23,788 nucleotides of DNA from assembly GCA_030602965.1 (NCBI GenBank), contig JAUVYS010000007.1:1-23788 (forward strand), in the 5' to 3' direction. This document shows, in pieces, positions 21,878-23,788 of this stretch. Position 1 is the first letter of the stretch. Every line of letters starts with the position of its first letter. This DNA comes from Candidatus Bathyarchaeota archaeon. GTDB taxonomy: Archaea > Thermoproteota > Bathyarchaeia > RBG-16-48-13 > JAGMEO01. The position numbers and the translations under genes were made by a program. The notes under the pieces are model-generated. The model had not been told where the DNA came from, ran no database searches, and saw only the letters and a list, made by a program, of their open reading frames with translations.

Positions 21878-23138
21878 CTTCGATGCTGACTTAGTTGCAG
21901 AACTACTAGAGGAGGTAACATCAACTTTTTACCTTCTTGAATTTCAGTTCGATTCGACTTATCGTTATACGGATAGGGATGTATCTGTTTATTATGGTGG
22001 TAACAAATACGAACCTTTGAGTTTTGACTTTGGAAATCTTGTCTATGCAGCAAATATGAGTGTTGATAGAGTTACTGTTGATATTGATAATGTAAGCCTT
22101 TGGCTTAGTGCTATACTTCTTGGAGAAGATGTAAGAAACAAAACTGCAATTTTGAGTTTTGGGTGTCTCTATGGATTGCCCTATTTATCTGATGATAGTC
22201 TTATAGGTTATTGGCCTCTTAATGAAACCTCTGGAACCAACGCTCCCGATGAATCTGATAACTCCAATGACGGCACACTCGTCAACATGGAAGATGCTGA
22301 CTGGGTTGATGGGGTTGTGGGGAAGTGTTTGAGTTTTGATGGGGTGAATAAGTATGTAGATTGCAATAATGCTGTAAATTTAGCTGTTACAGGGTCAATG
22401 ACCATTGGAATGTGGGTAAACAAAACCTCTTATGTATATTACGGAGGTCTAATATGTAAATGGTATCAAAATGAGTTTGATATTTGCGCTAAATCCGCTC
22501 AAGAAATAAGGATATTGCAAGGAGATGGAACACATGAAGATATAGTGTTTGATTCTTTTACTTGGAATAATGATGAATGGTATTATTTTACAGTTGTCAG
22601 AGACGCTGTAAATAAAAAATTAAGGCTTTATGTAAATGGTGTTCAGAGTGGTGCTGAAAAATCATATACGAGAGTAGTCTCATCTTCAAACAGAAAAGTA
22701 ACCATTGGGCGACGATCAGAGGGAACGGCTCAGGCTTTCAACGGCCTAATCGACGAAGTCCGCATCTATGACAAAGCTCTGAGTGTTGATGAAGTTAAAG
22801 CTCTCTATAATAATCCCTCTAATAAGTACCTCGGTGTTGTTGACCTCTTTCGTGGATTTGTTGGTGATTGGGAAATTTCAGAGTTACAGGCAAGAGTTAC
22901 ATTAGTAAATGAATTTATCCTTTGGAAGAAAAAGACGCTCAGAACTTGCTCAGCAACTTGTCCGTGGCCTTTCAAAGATGCAACATATTGTAAATATGCA
23001 GGAGCGGAGTCTTGGTGCGATCAATCCTATAATAGATGTTTGGCTTTAGGCAACAGCGCAAATTTCGGTGGTTTTCGGTTCCTACCTGCAATAGCTGAAC
23101 GCCAGATTTGGTGGGGGCGTGTACCGGATGATATTTAA
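21870..23138 (+). CDS. Tail hub protein (DUF2163 / lambda gpL-like) with inserted LamG-type domain
   Basis: The 422-residue protein is a two-part tail hub split by a foreign domain. Residues 1-100 (LVAELLEEVTSTFYLLEFQF, then the turn YYGGNKYEPLSFDFGN) and 320-422 make up the hub. The end has five cysteines, C360, C364, C374, C383 and C390, in the pattern CSATCPW-C-WCD-RCLALG followed by NFGGFRFLP; lambda gpL has an Fe-S cluster in the equivalent part. Residues 110-316 are a LamG/concanavalin-like jelly roll: LIGYWPLNETSGTNAPDESD, DWVDGVVGKCLSFDGVNKYV, LYVNGVQSGA, then FNGLIDEVRIYDKALSVDEV. Such domains bind sugars or proteins, so this hub may take part in host binding. The ends of the insert use more G/C-ending codons than the hub. 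Confidence 0.85.
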   Translation: MRNFDADLVAELLEEVTSTFYLLEFQFDSTYRYTDRDVSVYYGGNKYEPLSFDFGNLVYAANMSVDRVTVDIDNVSLWLSAILLGEDVRNKTAILSFGCLYGLPYLSDDSLIGYWPLNETSGTNAPDESDNSNDGTLVNMEDADWVDGVVGKCLSFDGVNKYVDCNNAVNLAVTGSMTIGMWVNKTSYVYYGGLICKWYQNEFDICAKSAQEIRILQGDGTHEDIVFDSFTWNNDEWYYFTVVRDAVNKKLRLYVNGVQSGAEKSYTRVVSSSNRKVTIGRRSEGTAQAFNGLIDEVRIYDKALSVDEVKALYNNPSNKYLGVVDLFRGFVGDWEISELQARVTLVNEFILWKKKTLRTCSATCPWPFKDATYCKYAGAESWCDQSYNRCLALGNSANFGGFRFLPAIAERQIWWGRVPDDI

Positions 23139-23156
23139 AATATAGGATACAAAGTT

Positions 23157-23603
23157 ATGAAGTCTAAAAGTTTTGCAGAAACAGTAGGAGCTTTTCTTGG
23201 TATCTCTTTTAAAGCAGGAGGAACTGAATCTGACGGATATGACTGCATCGGCTTAGTTGGAAGACTTTGTCAGGCGAGAGGTTTGGTTTTTCCCGAAGAG
23301 TTTGAAGGCTGGAATAAGGATAATTTTGATCTGTGCTTCCAGCAAGATCCTAAGAAGGCTGTTGAAACTATGATAAGATTTTTTGACTCCTTTGCAACGA
23401 GGCTTGATATTAATCAAATAGTTGCAGGTGATCTAATTGTAGTAGAACAAGCTGATAGCATTCTTTTCCCTGCTGTTTATACAGGATCAGGTAATGCAGT
23501 AACTTCTTTTACAAAAAGCGGAGTTAGCGTTTTTTGTTTCGATATATCAAATAAACCTAAGTTTGCTTGGAGATTAAAATGGCAACAGCAGGAGCAGCAA
23601 TAG
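23157..23603 (+). CDS. NlpC/P60-like tail protein, catalytic His apparently lost
   Basis: The 148-residue protein lies in the place of the phage NlpC/P60 peptidase (TIGR02219-like), which opens peptidoglycan during infection. The start of the domain is clear: GYDCIGLVGRL with C30 as the nucleophile, then GDLIVVEQADSILFPAVYTG. In active members the latter has a His (HxGI or HVAI); here the position reads Pro (LFPAVYTG), and the second usual His is also not seen. So it may be a structural leftover or may use another residue. The next gene overlaps its end by 25 bases. Soluble, no signal peptide. Confidence 0.75.
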   Translation: MKSKSFAETVGAFLGISFKAGGTESDGYDCIGLVGRLCQARGLVFPEEFEGWNKDNFDLCFQQDPKKAVETMIRFFDSFATRLDINQIVAGDLIVVEQADSILFPAVYTGSGNAVTSFTKSGVSVFCFDISNKPKFAWRLKWQQQEQQ

Positions 23604-23788
23604 CAGCTTGGTGGGCGGCTGAAGGTGCAGCAACAGTAGTTACTGCTATATGTGTAATGGCTGCCAATATGATTTTGGATAGTATCTTAGCTGAAGGTGC
23701 GCCTGAGATTGATCCTAATGCTTTTAAGCAGGAAGGTTCTCGTGGTCATCTTGTAAATACCAGAGATACACAGCAGCCTTTATCTCGA
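23579..23788 (+). CDS. Central tail-tip / host-specificity protein, N-terminal part only
   Basis: An open frame from 23579 runs off the right edge (70 codons seen). The start is an Ala-rich hydrophobic segment (AGAAIAAWWAAEGAATVVTA and ICVMAANMIL, about 4-33), followed by APEIDPNAFKQEGSRGHLVN and TRDTQQPLSR. A hydrophobic start followed by this kind of loop is typical of the large tail-tip proteins that follow NlpC-like genes (lambda gpJ or GTA gp15 type), which reach the cell surface and fix host range. The ATG lies inside the NlpC-like gene, a common overlap at this spot. Confidence 0.7.
   Translation, partial: MATAGAAIAAWWAAEGAATVVTAICVMAANMILDSILAEGAPEIDPNAFKQEGSRGHLVNTRDTQQPLSR

Overview
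The window is part of a tailed-phage (or prophage) genome. All 25 genes called lie on the plus strand, tightly packed and often overlapping. They follow the order of a siphovirus late operon: small and large terminase, portal, ClpP-type prohead protease with scaffold, decoration protein, major capsid protein, head-tail connectors, major tail protein, tail-assembly chaperone pair with a -1 frameshift, tape measure, distal tail protein, tail hub, NlpC-like protein, and the start of a central tail-tip protein. There is no sheath or baseplate-wedge gene, so a long non-contractile tail is expected. The tail-tip set (DUF2460-like, DUF2163-like, NlpC-like) resembles that of gene transfer agents and many Gram-negative siphophages, and the heptosyltransferase-like domains also point to a Gram-negative setting. 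The host cannot be fixed further from this sequence. Ribosome sites are strong (GGAGG type) and the promoters are sigma70-like.

Layout. 1-948: non-coding control region with a 47-bp imperfect inverted repeat around an AT-rich core, an array of GTGCCA/TGGCAC dyads and two tandem promoters. 949-1465: two small early-type genes (a zinc ribbon and a basic protein) closed by a strong terminator. 1466-2113: a second non-coding stretch with more dyads, several hairpins, a terminator and the promoter that probably drives the late operon. 2114-5396: a small protein, an HNH/AP2 homing endonuclease, both terminase subunits and a second HNH endonuclease. 5389-11320: portal to tail terminator, with a terminator directly after the capsid gene. 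11321-17363: a roughly 6-kb cassette for glycan chemistry (unknown protein, a 1072-residue four-domain glycosyltransferase, an FrhB-like flavoprotein, a polysaccharide pyruvyl transferase, a methyltransferase). 17482-23788: tail genes, running off the right edge.

The standout feature is the glycan cassette placed inside the virion operon, between the tail-terminator gene and the major tail protein gene, on the same strand and with overlapping genes. Its products would be made together with virion parts, which fits virion decoration or late remodelling of host surface glycan. Also notable are a LamG-type domain inserted in the middle of the tail hub, a textbook -1 frameshift cassette, a protease-scaffold gene with two internal ribosome sites exactly at domain borders, and the dyad array that overlaps a promoter.
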